Source: Trichomonas tenax (taxonomy: Eukaryota; Parabasalia; Trichomonadida; Trichomonadidae). Taken from it: a DNA stretch of 64,000 bases. The position numbers and the translations under genes were made by a program. Shown here piece after piece: positions 10,906-19,481 of the stretch. Within the stretch, counting starts at the first letter, position 1, and every line of letters starts with the position of its first letter. The notes under the pieces are model-generated. The model made no database searches. It saw only the letters and a list, made by a program, of their open reading frames with translations, and had not been told where the DNA came from. The stretch lies in the NCBI GenBank assembly GCA_023091735.1, contig JALKBU010000181.1:1-64000 (forward strand), read 5' to 3'.

Positions 10906-10973
10906 AACGTTGCTGATGTTTAGAAAATTCAATGAAATATTTGTAACTAAACATCAGCAACGTTGCTGATGTT
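10906..10973. repeat. Inverted repeat with a 24-bp perfect palindrome
   Basis: The sequence AACGTTGCTGATGTTTA (10906-10922) is repeated inverted at 10948-10964, separated by 25 bases. The right arm is itself part of a perfect 24-bp palindrome (10950-10973, centre AACGTT). Three copies of the half-site GTTGCTGATGTT are thus packed into 68 bases. It lies about 80 bases before the start of the decayed surface-protein gene at 11051. It might be a dimeric protein-binding site, a cruciform-forming sequence or the end of a small mobile element; the sequence does not decide. Confidence 0.8.
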
Positions 10974-11036
10974 AAAATTCTAAATTGATAGCCAGCAGGT
11001 AAAATTTTGCGACAAGTATAGAATTCTTCAAATGTG

Positions 11037-11050
11037 TCATTTATCACCAA
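11037..11050 (+). promoter_or_regulatory. Initiator-like motifs before the decayed surface-protein gene
   Basis: TCATTTA (11037-11043) fits TCAYTW, and TCACCAA follows immediately (11044-11050), abutting the ATG at 11051. This placement marks a once-functional promoter in front of the broken gene. Confidence 0.6.
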
Positions 11051-11646
11051 ATGCTTCTTACCGCATTTCCTATTTTTGTCAGCAGCAATGCCTACGTTAA
11101 CACTTATGACATGAACTATGTTTATTGTGACACTTCCGAAACATTCTAATTCAACCTGAGTAAAGATTCAGGTTTTTATAATGTTGCAATGTTTTCAAAA
11201 AATCAATATTATAAAAATCAACATATCCAAGTGTATAAAATCGAGAAACGATTCAGATGGAAACACGAAGTTATACAAATATAGATTTTTCAACATTCAA
11301 AGTATTTGATGATGATCATGTTCCCAATGTTCCACTGAATGTTGTTGCAGTAGTGTTGGGAATAATAACTATCGCCACTATTTTCATTTGCGTTCGAGTA
11401 GTACATAAACAGAAAAGTAGACGCACTAATGATGAATTAACTGCCCCTCTTTTTGCAGTTAACGCTCAGCCAGAACCATTTGCAAATAATGCTCAACCAC
11501 AGCAAACTCCTTTTTACTCTCTCCATCCAAAACAACAGCCAAATCAAAATAATAATTCTTCTTCTAATTTAGCTCAATATGAAGAATATCAAGGCCAATT
11601 AACCAATCCTTATTACGTCAACTCATCCAAGAACCCATATAGTTAA
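11051..11646 (+). pseudogene. Decayed single-pass surface membrane protein gene
   Basis: The reading frame from the ATG at 11051 gives a typical signal peptide (MLLTAFPIFVSSNA) and then an ectodomain start (YVNTYDMNYVYCDTSETF). An in-frame TAA at 11147-11149 interrupts it; the same frame continues sensibly (FNLSKDSGFYNVAMFSKNQ...) to about 11245. A frameshift then leads into the frame open to 11646, where the ATG at 11257 is probably internal. That part encodes VFDDDHVPNVPLN, a ~23-residue membrane segment (VVAVVLGIITIATIFICVRVV), a basic stop-transfer KQKSRR and a ~70-residue Asn/Gln/Pro-rich cytoplasmic tail ending in NPYY and NPYS, which resemble NPxY endocytic signals. The layout is that of type I trichomonad surface proteins with most of the ectodomain missing. 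The tail from 11257 could still be expressed on its own. Confidence 0.65.
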
Positions 11647-12278
11647 AAACAGCTTGAATCAACAACTATTGAAGTTAACTTATCAAACATTCCAAGAACA
11701 GCATTTTAATTATAGCTCAGACTAAAGAGTATCAATATATTTTTAATTATGAAATCGATTTTTCGAACACACATAATTTTACTTAAGACTCCACTCCCAA
11801 GTATTCAATTTTTAAGCCTTCTTCGGCTCTAAAAGTCCAATCAAAAGTATGTCATGACATATCAATGAATAAAAGCTGTGGGAGTGGAGCCTAAATTAAA
11901 ATAAGTATTGCAATAATAAGTGAAATCGATTTGTGATAAATTATGGAGTATTATGGGTCTCTGTAGTGTCTGATTCCATAAATACTTTTCATCCATTAGA
12001 TTATGTTAGAACTATAACTTTTTTTTAATGCCTGCTTACCCTTGAATAGAAAAGTAATCTATTTGACTTTTAAAACTTGCAATAGAAAATAATAAAAACA
12101 TATTAATTTGAATTGATCAAAAAAATTATGTGTTATTAATTCCCATAGTAAAACGTTATGATTATCTTCGTCTAAAATATAAGTATCATTCTCTATGGAG
12201 TTCTTTTTTACATTTTTTATTTTTTGGATATTATAATAACATTTTTTATAATCTCTAAACAATAGTATAGTATGTAGC
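11647..12278. other. Spacer with a short inverted-repeat element
   Basis: AT-rich spacer between the decayed surface gene and the small membrane-protein gene. It holds the ~105-bp inverted-repeat element at 11787-11891 and nothing else that I can support. Confidence 0.5.
11787..11891. repeat. ~105-bp short inverted-repeat (MITE-like) element
   Basis: Perfect 11-bp termini CTCCACTCCCA (11789-11799) and TGGGAGTGGAG (11879-11889), extending with mismatches to about 16 bp (GACTCCAC... and ...GTGGAGCC). The outer GACTCCAC/GGCTCCAC matches the left ends of the two ~1-kb elements at 369 and 19482, suggesting a related end sequence. A target duplication is not clear. Confidence 0.6.
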
Positions 12279-12587
12279 TTATGGGTGTGGATGCATGGAT
12301 TTGACTTTCTTGATAAATGATTTGAATTCTCCGAAGAAATAAAATAAAGCCCAGCAACCTAAGAATAAGATGAGGAATTGTAAATTAAATGTCTGAGTCC
12401 ATCCTGACTTCTTTATACTGTAATAAACGTCTTGAAACTGACTGAAATGCATATAAAGATAAATAACGGAAGGAATTGAGATAATGGCAAAGAAAATCAG
12501 ATTATCCTTCCAAGTTGGCTTTGGGTCTCCTTTGCTTTCCTTGTTTTCTGTCTGATTCTTCGCTTTAATGTTTTTCTTCTTTCCCAT
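12279..12587 (-). CDS. Small two-TM membrane protein, unknown function (102 aa)
   Basis: Not recognised. A Lys/Asn-rich hydrophilic N-terminus (MGKKKNIKAKNQ..., about 27 residues) is followed by a membrane segment (about 30-47, LIFFAIISIPSVIYLYMHF), a short loop, a second segment (about 70-87, FLILFLGCWALFYFF) and a basic tail ending KSMHPHP. There is no cleavable signal peptide, so an ER or other internal membrane subunit with both ends on the same side is plausible. It is transcribed away from the I/LWEQ gene and shares a 236-bp divergent promoter that carries repeated GGGRAATAACCC-like elements. Confidence 0.7.
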   Translation of the reverse strand: MGKKKNIKAKNQTENKESKGDPKPTWKDNLIFFAIISIPSVIYLYMHFSQFQDVYYSIKKSGWTQTFNLQFLILFLGCWALFYFFGEFKSFIKKVKSMHPHP

Positions 12588-12597
12588 TTAAAATAGC

Positions 12598-12726
12598 GGG
12601 GGATAACCCTAATGTTATTAAGGGGGAATAACTATATTTAATTTTGAAAGGAGGAATAACCCCCATAATGATTTTATTGAGGGTCTCTCACTTTATTTAT
12701 ATTTTTTGAAAAGGGGAAATAACCCT
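12598..12726. promoter_or_regulatory. Repeated GGGRAATAACCC elements in a divergent promoter
   Basis: Four copies of one motif lie in 130 bases: GGGGGATAACCCT (12598-12610), GGGGGAATAAC (12622-12632), GGAGGAATAACCCCC (12650-12664) and GGGGAAATAACCCT (12713-12726). A partial copy (AGGGTTAG, 12767-12774) follows. They stand out from the AT-rich background and sit between divergent start codons at 12587 and 12824, so they are candidate binding sites for a factor controlling one or both genes. Confidence 0.65.
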
Positions 12727-12823
12727 ATTTATATCAATTATAGTGTAAACTAACCATATTAATATCAGGGTTAGAACGGAATAAAAAAGGGAATGTTATA
12801 GAATATAAATTTAAATCAAAAGT

Positions 12824-15800
12824 ATGGAAGCGTATAATGCTGTCCAATCAGCATTTAACATCCAAGAAGACTTAAGCAAGAGTATTGCTTCCATATTTGA
12901 CATCATCCAGCCCCTATTTCCCAGCGGAATTCCAGGAAAGCCAGAAAATTCACCAATCTTTTTATGCGGAATTCCGTATTCTTTGCTCGTTGGGACCATG
13001 AAAATAGCAGAATTGAACCCCACTGATGTCAACCTCTTCAACGGACTCAACAATATCATTCTACATTTCGCACAGGGCTTCAAAAAGAAAAAAACTTCGA
13101 ATTACAACGACACTGAGAAGCAAATTGCAAGATACGTTATATCAACAATAGCAAATTCGCTAAATAATTTCACTAAAATCGTCGACGCGAGCAGATTGGG
13201 TGAATATACACGGTTTTATTCCCAATACGCTAATTTGATCCCAATTGCTGGTCAAGACGATCAGGTTAGTAACTGCTATACACAGGTTCAACAGGTTTCG
13301 CAATATTTCGAAGCCTGTGCGGCTGCAGTATATTCGCCACGAACTTTTTCACTGTCAAACGATTTACTTGCCTTAGTAATGAGTTTATCATTGCTTTCTC
13401 AGTCATTTGTGCTGTTTGAAACACTCACAGGTGATGTTTCTTTCTCTGTACAAATCGATGCTGTCATTTTCAATATTGCTGTGGAAATAATTGCAAGCCC
13501 ATCAGAGAAAACTATTGCTTCTGTTAACGACTTAATCAAGAAATTCGAAGAAAGAAAGCAAACTCTCGGAGCAACATCATTTGCTACAATTCGCGAGGAT
13601 TTGATTGATGAAATCTGCACAAATCTTACTAAAATAGGTGATAATATACAAAAATCTCTTCAAGGAGCTCCAGAATCCATTTTTAAGCTTCCCCCAGAAA
13701 CAGATTTCCCTACAGAATTTTCTGCTCAATTAATTCAAATTTTGACAATGTATGCAAGCCAGCAACTGCAGCCTGATGTTGTGGTTCAGACATTAACAGC
13801 AATTCAAGAGAAATCAACAAATCCAATTTTAACTCATTTTTGTAAGCAAGCTATAGCCAAACCTCAGGATTCTTTTGGTGTAATTACAGTTGCAAGTTCG
13901 CTTCTTCCATATGGAATATCAGCAGGAGTTTCTCATTACTGTGCATTAGCGTTAGCATATCCACAATTTGCAACAGCGTTGCTCAAAGATATTTCTAAGA
14001 CCCCTGTTGAATCATTAATTGGTCTGCTTCAAATATCTGCAGCTTCACCAACTGTTTATGATATCTGCAATGAATCGATTTCTTCATACATTATCAACCT
14101 CGTTGCAGCAATTCGTGCTTTCGCTGTAAGTCTATATGTTGCTGCAGCATCGCTTCTTGTTAATAACAAACAAGCTGAAGAGGACTTTCAGGCATTCATC
14201 CAAACAGATCCTTTCTCATTCGATCTTGAGAGTTTCATCAAATTTGCTCCGACAGCTGAAAGTTCGATGAAAATAATCAAAGGACTTGGACTTCCTGAAT
14301 TAGCCCAAAGTGAAGCTCAGCTTAGTACTCTAGTTACCAATTTCTTGCAGTACATTGCTGGCTCTGAGGCTCCAAGCACACTTAAAGAGCACTACAGCAC
14401 TTTCGCAACAAAGATTCGTGAAGCAATAGATAAGAAAGAGATAGAACGCTCTAAGATTGATGTTTTCACATTAGCGATTGAGATATATGCTTTCTCAAGA
14501 AAGGAGCACTCACAGTTATTAGAAAATCTTATGAAATATGCAAAAGATATTGCAAACAAGGAGAATCTCGATCAAACTGTTTACAAAGCGCTTGAGCCAC
14601 TCATTATCAAGAAATTAATTGAATTGCCAGAACTTCTCAAGCTCGAAGATGCTGAATTCCAAACAATGTACAAAGCTGTTGCAGAAGAGGTTGAAAAAAC
14701 TCCAAATAAGACTGTCAAAGAATTATGCATCAAAGTTAAGGCGACAGATAGAATTCAGGCAGCTCGTAGACTTTTAACACGCGCAAATAAGATTATTGTT
14801 ACAACAATTAGAGCATTCCAAAATGACGTTATGGATCTTTACAAGTTGATGTCAACTGAAAATGATTTCCTTGATAAGGTTGATGCTGTGGCATACAAGT
14901 TCAATCTTAAATATTACGCGAAAGCCAATGAACCGAATCCGCGTGCTACAACACTATTTAATATTACATCTCTTCTCGCTTTCTCAGTTGCATATGAACT
15001 TGGAGCTCCTTCTCAATATCTTGAAGAATTCCCGAATAACCCATCGTATGAGTTCGGCCTTGAGGCAATTGCAAGTGTTATTTCCACATTCTTTAAGGTC
15101 GGTAACTTGAGCGATGCTTATCTTTCACTTGTTACACAGCTTGCAACAACTTTATATTGGTACAGAGATTATGGAAACATGAAGTACTTTATTGAAGCTT
15201 TGACAAAAGCAGTCCAAGTGTCTGCTCCAAATCAATGTGGTGTTAACAACCAGATGTTCTGCACTTGCTTCGCAATCATCGTTCGTGAAGCAAAGGTTGT
15301 CGAAAGATTCGATGAAGCAGTGAACTTGCTTGGAATCAACAACTATACATACGAATCCGTATTTCCTCCAAAGCCATATCCTGATAGCAAACCAGCTGAA
15401 CAACCAAAGCCACAGGAGCCACCACAGCCTGTCAAAGAAGAGCAAAAAGCTGTTAAAGAGCCGGAGCCAAAGGTTGAAGAAAAGCCACAACCAAAGGAAA
15501 TTCCAGCTTCTCCACCTCCACCACCGAAGGTTGAAGAACAACCAAGGCCGACTATGAATTCAAGCCAAAGCATCGACAATCTCAGGGATAAGGCTGAGAA
15601 GAAGGCAAATAAGTCTCTTGAAAAATTCTCATTAAGATTATTGAGAATTGTTGAGCAATCACGCACAACAATGTCTGCTCTTGATAAATACTCAATACAG
15701 ACGAACGCTGAGCAATACAAACTATTCCTGGAAGCAATCCAAGGACTCGCGGCACTCCTTTCAGAGACATCTGATAACTGGACACGCGCAGTTCTTTTGT

Positions 15801-16594
15801 CTGTTCAAGACTTATCGAATTCCGTCGAGAAGCACAATGCAACAAAAGACTTCTCTAATGATATTGACACAATGTCACACATAATGTCTGAAATCATTGA
15901 GCACTCTCTGAATGGATTCGGTCTTGCATCAACTGCACAGGCAGAAATGTACCTCATGAATGCGAAGGTTGATGCCTTGCAAGCAGAAATCAATGATATG
16001 GCAGCTAAAACAGAAAACACAGACCCAATGAGACAGCTCATTATTCAAGAGGGTGGAAGACTTCTTAAGCTCACAAGAGTCCTTTCAAGATGTGCTCGTC
16101 AGCAATGTGATTTCCTCATTATGTCAAATAAATCAATTTCGAATGAAGCACGTCTGATCAATGCTGCAAAGCAAGTTGCTGATACAGCTCAGATGTTCTT
16201 CCTTATTCGCTCATCTACAACTGATGACATAATGTTCACTTACAAGGTTGTTGCAGCAGCCAAAGGCATGAACTCAGGGCTCACATCACTGCTTGTTAAC
16301 TTCAGGCAAATTGCCAATGTCAATGTCGAGATCCAGAAGAAGATGGAAGCAACAGTCAAGGACATCTCCAAGACAATGACGAAGATCATTGAAGCTGCCG
16401 AAGCTAGATATGGTCCTGATCATGATGTTGCACTCGAAAACGCAAAGACAGAAATGACGGTACATCAGCTCAAAGTTGCAAGAATGAACGCAAATAACGA
16501 CGTTCTCAAGAAGAGGAGGGAGCTCGAAGAGGCTGAAGAAGCACTCAAGAGATTCAACAGAAATGCGGCTAACAAATCACGTCCACAAAATTAA
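12824..16594 (+). CDS. I/LWEQ (talin/Sla2/HIP1R-like) helical protein
   Basis: Probable cytoskeletal adaptor that links other structures to F-actin. The 1256-aa protein is almost entirely alpha-helical. Residues 1-840 are Ala/Leu-rich amphipathic helices that could form talin-rod- or ENTH/ANTH-unlike bundles; I see no FERM or ANTH domain. About 845-912 is a Pro/Glu/Lys-rich linker (PKPQEPPQPVKEEQ..., PPPPPKVEEQ). The C-terminal ~330 residues contain the I/LWEQ-like module, with LINAAKQVADTAQMF and YKVVAAAKGMNSGLTSLL matching the Ala-rich repeated helices, then a charged dimerising helix (KKRRELEEAEEALKRF). The next gene, 63 bases on, is a CARMIL-like actin-regulator candidate, which fits a cytoskeletal role. 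TCAAAAGT directly before the ATG is the likely start site. The I/LWEQ call rests on pattern, not alignment. Confidence 0.75.
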   Translation: MEAYNAVQSAFNIQEDLSKSIASIFDIIQPLFPSGIPGKPENSPIFLCGIPYSLLVGTMKIAELNPTDVNLFNGLNNIILHFAQGFKKKKTSNYNDTEKQIARYVISTIANSLNNFTKIVDASRLGEYTRFYSQYANLIPIAGQDDQVSNCYTQVQQVSQYFEACAAAVYSPRTFSLSNDLLALVMSLSLLSQSFVLFETLTGDVSFSVQIDAVIFNIAVEIIASPSEKTIASVNDLIKKFEERKQTLGATSFATIREDLIDEICTNLTKIGDNIQKSLQGAPESIFKLPPETDFPTEFSAQLIQILTMYASQQLQPDVVVQTLTAIQEKSTNPILTHFCKQAIAKPQDSFGVITVASSLLPYGISAGVSHYCALALAYPQFATALLKDISKTPVESLIGLLQISAASPTVYDICNESISSYIINLVAAIRAFAVSLYVAAASLLVNNKQAEEDFQAFIQTDPFSFDLESFIKFAPTAESSMKIIKGLGLPELAQSEAQLSTLVTNFLQYIAGSEAPSTLKEHYSTFATKIREAIDKKEIERSKIDVFTLAIEIYAFSRKEHSQLLENLMKYAKDIANKENLDQTVYKALEPLIIKKLIELPELLKLEDAEFQTMYKAVAEEVEKTPNKTVKELCIKVKATDRIQAARRLLTRANKIIVTTIRAFQNDVMDLYKLMSTENDFLDKVDAVAYKFNLKYYAKANEPNPRATTLFNITSLLAFSVAYELGAPSQYLEEFPNNPSYEFGLEAIASVISTFFKVGNLSDAYLSLVTQLATTLYWYRDYGNMKYFIEALTKAVQVSAPNQCGVNNQMFCTCFAIIVREAKVVERFDEAVNLLGINNYTYESVFPPKPYPDSKPAEQPKPQEPPQPVKEEQKAVKEPEPKVEEKPQPKEIPASPPPPPKVEEQPRPTMNSSQSIDNLRDKAEKKANKSLEKFSLRLLRIVEQSRTTMSALDKYSIQTNAEQYKLFLEAIQGLAALLSETSDNWTRAVLLSVQDLSNSVEKHNATKDFSNDIDTMSHIMSEIIEHSLNGFGLASTAQAEMYLMNAKVDALQAEINDMAAKTENTDPMRQLIIQEGGRLLKLTRVLSRCARQQCDFLIMSNKSISNEARLINAAKQVADTAQMFFLIRSSTTDDIMFTYKVVAAAKGMNSGLTSLLVNFRQIANVNVEIQKKMEATVKDISKTMTKIIEAAEARYGPDHDVALENAKTEMTVHQLKVARMNANNDVLKKRRELEEAEEALKRFNRNAANKSRPQN

Positions 16595-16657
16595 CTCCAA
16601 TTGTTTATTTTTTTATTGATTATATTCTAAAAAGGTTAAAAAATTGTCAAAAAAAAT

Positions 16658-18871
16658 ATGTATTCAGCCGATAATATTGGCTATATAGACAGTGTTTTTA
16701 GAGTATTCAAGCAGCAGATCCGGTTTTTCGATCAGGTGGAGATAATTAATTCACGTGGCGAGATAGAAAATAAGCATATCGTGATTCATACAGCAGGAGT
16801 CTTCATTCTCGAAACTAAAACAATCATAAGATCGTTGTTTGTGTATAAAGTTATACCATTATTCGATTTACAATATATTCACGTATCATCAAGTAATTTC
16901 ACAATAAAATCCGAACAAGAATCGTTCACAATAAAAAGCAAGAATCATATAAAAGTTGCAGCTGAAATTTACTCTTTAAGACAGATATTATACCCAACAT
17001 TGAGCTCAAATTGCATAATTCAAATAGAACCGGACATCGAGGAACAATTTGAGTCAGTCGAAATAGACTACGAACCGGAACACTTCATGGCTGAGAGGTT
17101 TTTAGGCATGGTTTACACATCAAAAATTTCTTTTTCAGAACAACACGTTGTTCAAACATATAAGCTTTTGTCTTCAGACATTCATTCGTTTGTCATCAAT
17201 AATGAACTACTTTCAAACCCATATTTATACGAAATTATTATTACAATCACTTTAGAAGCAAATGCAAGTGAAATTGTATTCGATAACTTAGAGCTCAGTG
17301 AGTTTTATGAATGTTTCTACCTTCTTTCCCGCAAAGGAAAACATATCAAGAGTTTAATTTTCAAAAATATGATGATTAAGTCAAAAATTAACGAGTTTAA
17401 TCATGTTTTCGAGGGATCTTCGTTAAATAATGTTTCAGAAATCACATTCGACAAATGCAAATTCTATCATCAAGAAGTTGGACGATTTTTTGAAGCTTTT
17501 ACAAAGTTAAAGAGCAATGTTTCAATTTTGCAATTCACAGCTTCTCTCATCACTACGCAGGCTCTTGACTCTATATTCCAGATGCTCTTCTTCTCTCCTT
17601 GCTTCCATTCGCTTGAAACTTTGGTAATCAGGGATCTAACAATGCACGAAAATGTTGCAACAGGAATTCTTCAACTTCTCACTTGCGGCTGGGTCCTTGA
17701 GAAGAGATGCCTCAAATATTTGGACTTCAGCAACTCCAGCTTGAACGTAGGGAAACTATTGACAGCAATTAAAGACGTCGACTGTGGAGTTCTTGAAATA
17801 AATGTAAGCTTCAATACATTCACAAATCTTTCGGGAGATTTCACGTTTTCCAGCCTCACTAACTTGATATTGAATCATTGCACATTCGTCAATGATGCGC
17901 TATATGAGCTATTCAGTTGTTTATCTGCAGGAAATCATCAGGATTATCTCACTTTGGATCTTTCAGATATTCTTTGCACTCCAGCAACATTTCAGTCATT
18001 TTACTCAAAGGCATCGGATTTAGTTTTCGAAAAGCTCAGAACTCTAGTGTGGGATGGAAATCAAGTCACTGGACGCAACATTGAGCCATTTATCGGGTTC
18101 CTCAAGAACCAACCGAATTTGACGAACTTAAGTTTAAATAGATGCTTTGTCAAAAATGATCATTTAATGACAATGCCTTTCCTTGTTGAGTTATTGCAGG
18201 CCAAGTACTTCACACAGTTTTGTCTTGCTGCTAGTGGACAGAATGGATTTGGTCCACAGCTATCCAATGCACTCGATAGTCTTGTTTCGAACTCAAAAGA
18301 TTTAAGATTGTTGGATATAACAAATCAGAACGTAGGTGATGCTGGTCTTTTCCTTGTTCTTAGGCAAATGAATCCAAGTCTTGAGGAGTTCTATTTTGAA
18401 GGATACCAGCCATCGTCGATTGACTCCCTTTCGACAGTGATGCTGAAAATAATGTCCAAAAAACAGCTCAAAAAAGTATCATGGCCAACAAGCGATGTTA
18501 TTCAATTAGTGTCCAAGACACCAATAGAGCGTCGCGGTGATACAAAGAAGCGCGTTAACTCCCTTCATGATGAGTTCAGGCGATTCTTCAATGATGATTA
18601 TAGCAACGAAAATACACGCTTGAGAATGGATGTTGCAATTCGATCTTTATCATCGAGAGTGCTAAAAACAAAGCCGAATTCACTTGATAAAGAGAGTATG
18701 AAGGCCATATTAATCGAAGAGCAGGAATATGTCATCATTGATGAAGAATCAAGTCAGCTTCTTGAAGAAATGAGCAGTCTTGTTGGAACCAGACCAATAA
18801 TAACAGCAATCGATGAAATACATTCAAAAACATCTATTAAGACTCTTCTTGATGATCTTGGCTTGAATTAG
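16658..18871 (+). CDS. CARMIL-like leucine-rich-repeat protein
   Basis: Residues 1-115 look like a small beta-rich PH-type domain (IENKHIVIHTAGVFILETK..., FTIKSKNHIKVAAEIYSLRQIL). This is followed by about 15 leucine-rich repeats of the ribonuclease-inhibitor/CARMIL type (about 165-610; for example LRLLDITNQNVGDAGLFLVL and LTNLSLNRCFVKNDHL). A ~120-residue charged helical tail ends the 737-aa protein. CARMIL proteins regulate capping protein and Arp2/3 at membranes; trichomonads have expanded families of such LRR proteins. The capping-protein-interaction motif is not obvious in the tail, so it may act by other means. TCAAAAAAAAT abuts the ATG. Lies 63 bases after the I/LWEQ gene, same strand; no operon is implied. 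Confidence 0.8.
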   Translation: MYSADNIGYIDSVFRVFKQQIRFFDQVEIINSRGEIENKHIVIHTAGVFILETKTIIRSLFVYKVIPLFDLQYIHVSSSNFTIKSEQESFTIKSKNHIKVAAEIYSLRQILYPTLSSNCIIQIEPDIEEQFESVEIDYEPEHFMAERFLGMVYTSKISFSEQHVVQTYKLLSSDIHSFVINNELLSNPYLYEIIITITLEANASEIVFDNLELSEFYECFYLLSRKGKHIKSLIFKNMMIKSKINEFNHVFEGSSLNNVSEITFDKCKFYHQEVGRFFEAFTKLKSNVSILQFTASLITTQALDSIFQMLFFSPCFHSLETLVIRDLTMHENVATGILQLLTCGWVLEKRCLKYLDFSNSSLNVGKLLTAIKDVDCGVLEINVSFNTFTNLSGDFTFSSLTNLILNHCTFVNDALYELFSCLSAGNHQDYLTLDLSDILCTPATFQSFYSKASDLVFEKLRTLVWDGNQVTGRNIEPFIGFLKNQPNLTNLSLNRCFVKNDHLMTMPFLVELLQAKYFTQFCLAASGQNGFGPQLSNALDSLVSNSKDLRLLDITNQNVGDAGLFLVLRQMNPSLEEFYFEGYQPSSIDSLSTVMLKIMSKKQLKKVSWPTSDVIQLVSKTPIERRGDTKKRVNSLHDEFRRFFNDDYSNENTRLRMDVAIRSLSSRVLKTKPNSLDKESMKAILIEEQEYVIIDEESSQLLEEMSSLVGTRPIITAIDEIHSKTSIKTLLDDLGLN

Positions 18872-19481
18872 ATATTTTAATATTATTTTGTTTGTTGATT
18901 AAATATTTACTAAAAATATTCTTTCTCGCTTAAAGTATCACATTTGATCGTCTGAAAAAAAACCCTGAAATAAAGGTTTTTTAAAATCTCAAAATTTAAA
19001 AAAAAGAAAGAAAATGAATGTTTGCGAAATGTATACACTCTTATTTGGTTTTCGAAGCGAGCGAAAGCGAGCGAGAAAACCAAATAAGAGTGTATACATT
19101 TTAGCATAGTTTTGATCTAGGAAAAATCACATAAAAAATGTTGATACGTTTTAATCTTTCAAAAATAAAATAAAACAATTAAGAAAAATCAAAAATTTTT
19201 AAATCATAACACTATTTATCTAAATATATTCATATTTTTAAAACCCATGATCATTTCTTCACAATAATTTATATTTTCTGAGATGCTAGATATTCTCTTT
19301 CAAAAGTTATTTCATTTTTGCAAAATGAGCCTAGCAAGATATGCTCAAAAAGCGCAAGAAATACGACAAAATACCATAGCTCCTATGATTTAAAAATTTC
19401 ATTTTTATTAATTTTTTCTTTTATTTTTAAGTTTAAAAGTGTCAAACATTCTTTTTTGTGATTTTTCCAAATCAAAACTAT
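18872..19481. other. Spacer holding the hairpin
   Basis: AT-rich spacer between the LRR gene and the element. Apart from the hairpin at 19027-19101 I see no gene or RNA. Confidence 0.5.
19027..19101. repeat. Long perfect hairpin (27-bp arms, 21-base loop)
   Basis: Arms 19027-19053 and 19075-19101 are perfectly complementary (AAATGTATACACTCTTATTT... and its reverse). The 21-base loop is a direct repeat of AGCGAGCGA. It stands 155 bases after the stop of the LRR gene and 380 bases before the second mobile element. It could be a tiny foldback element, a recombination site or, if transcribed, a stable RNA hairpin. Confidence 0.85.
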
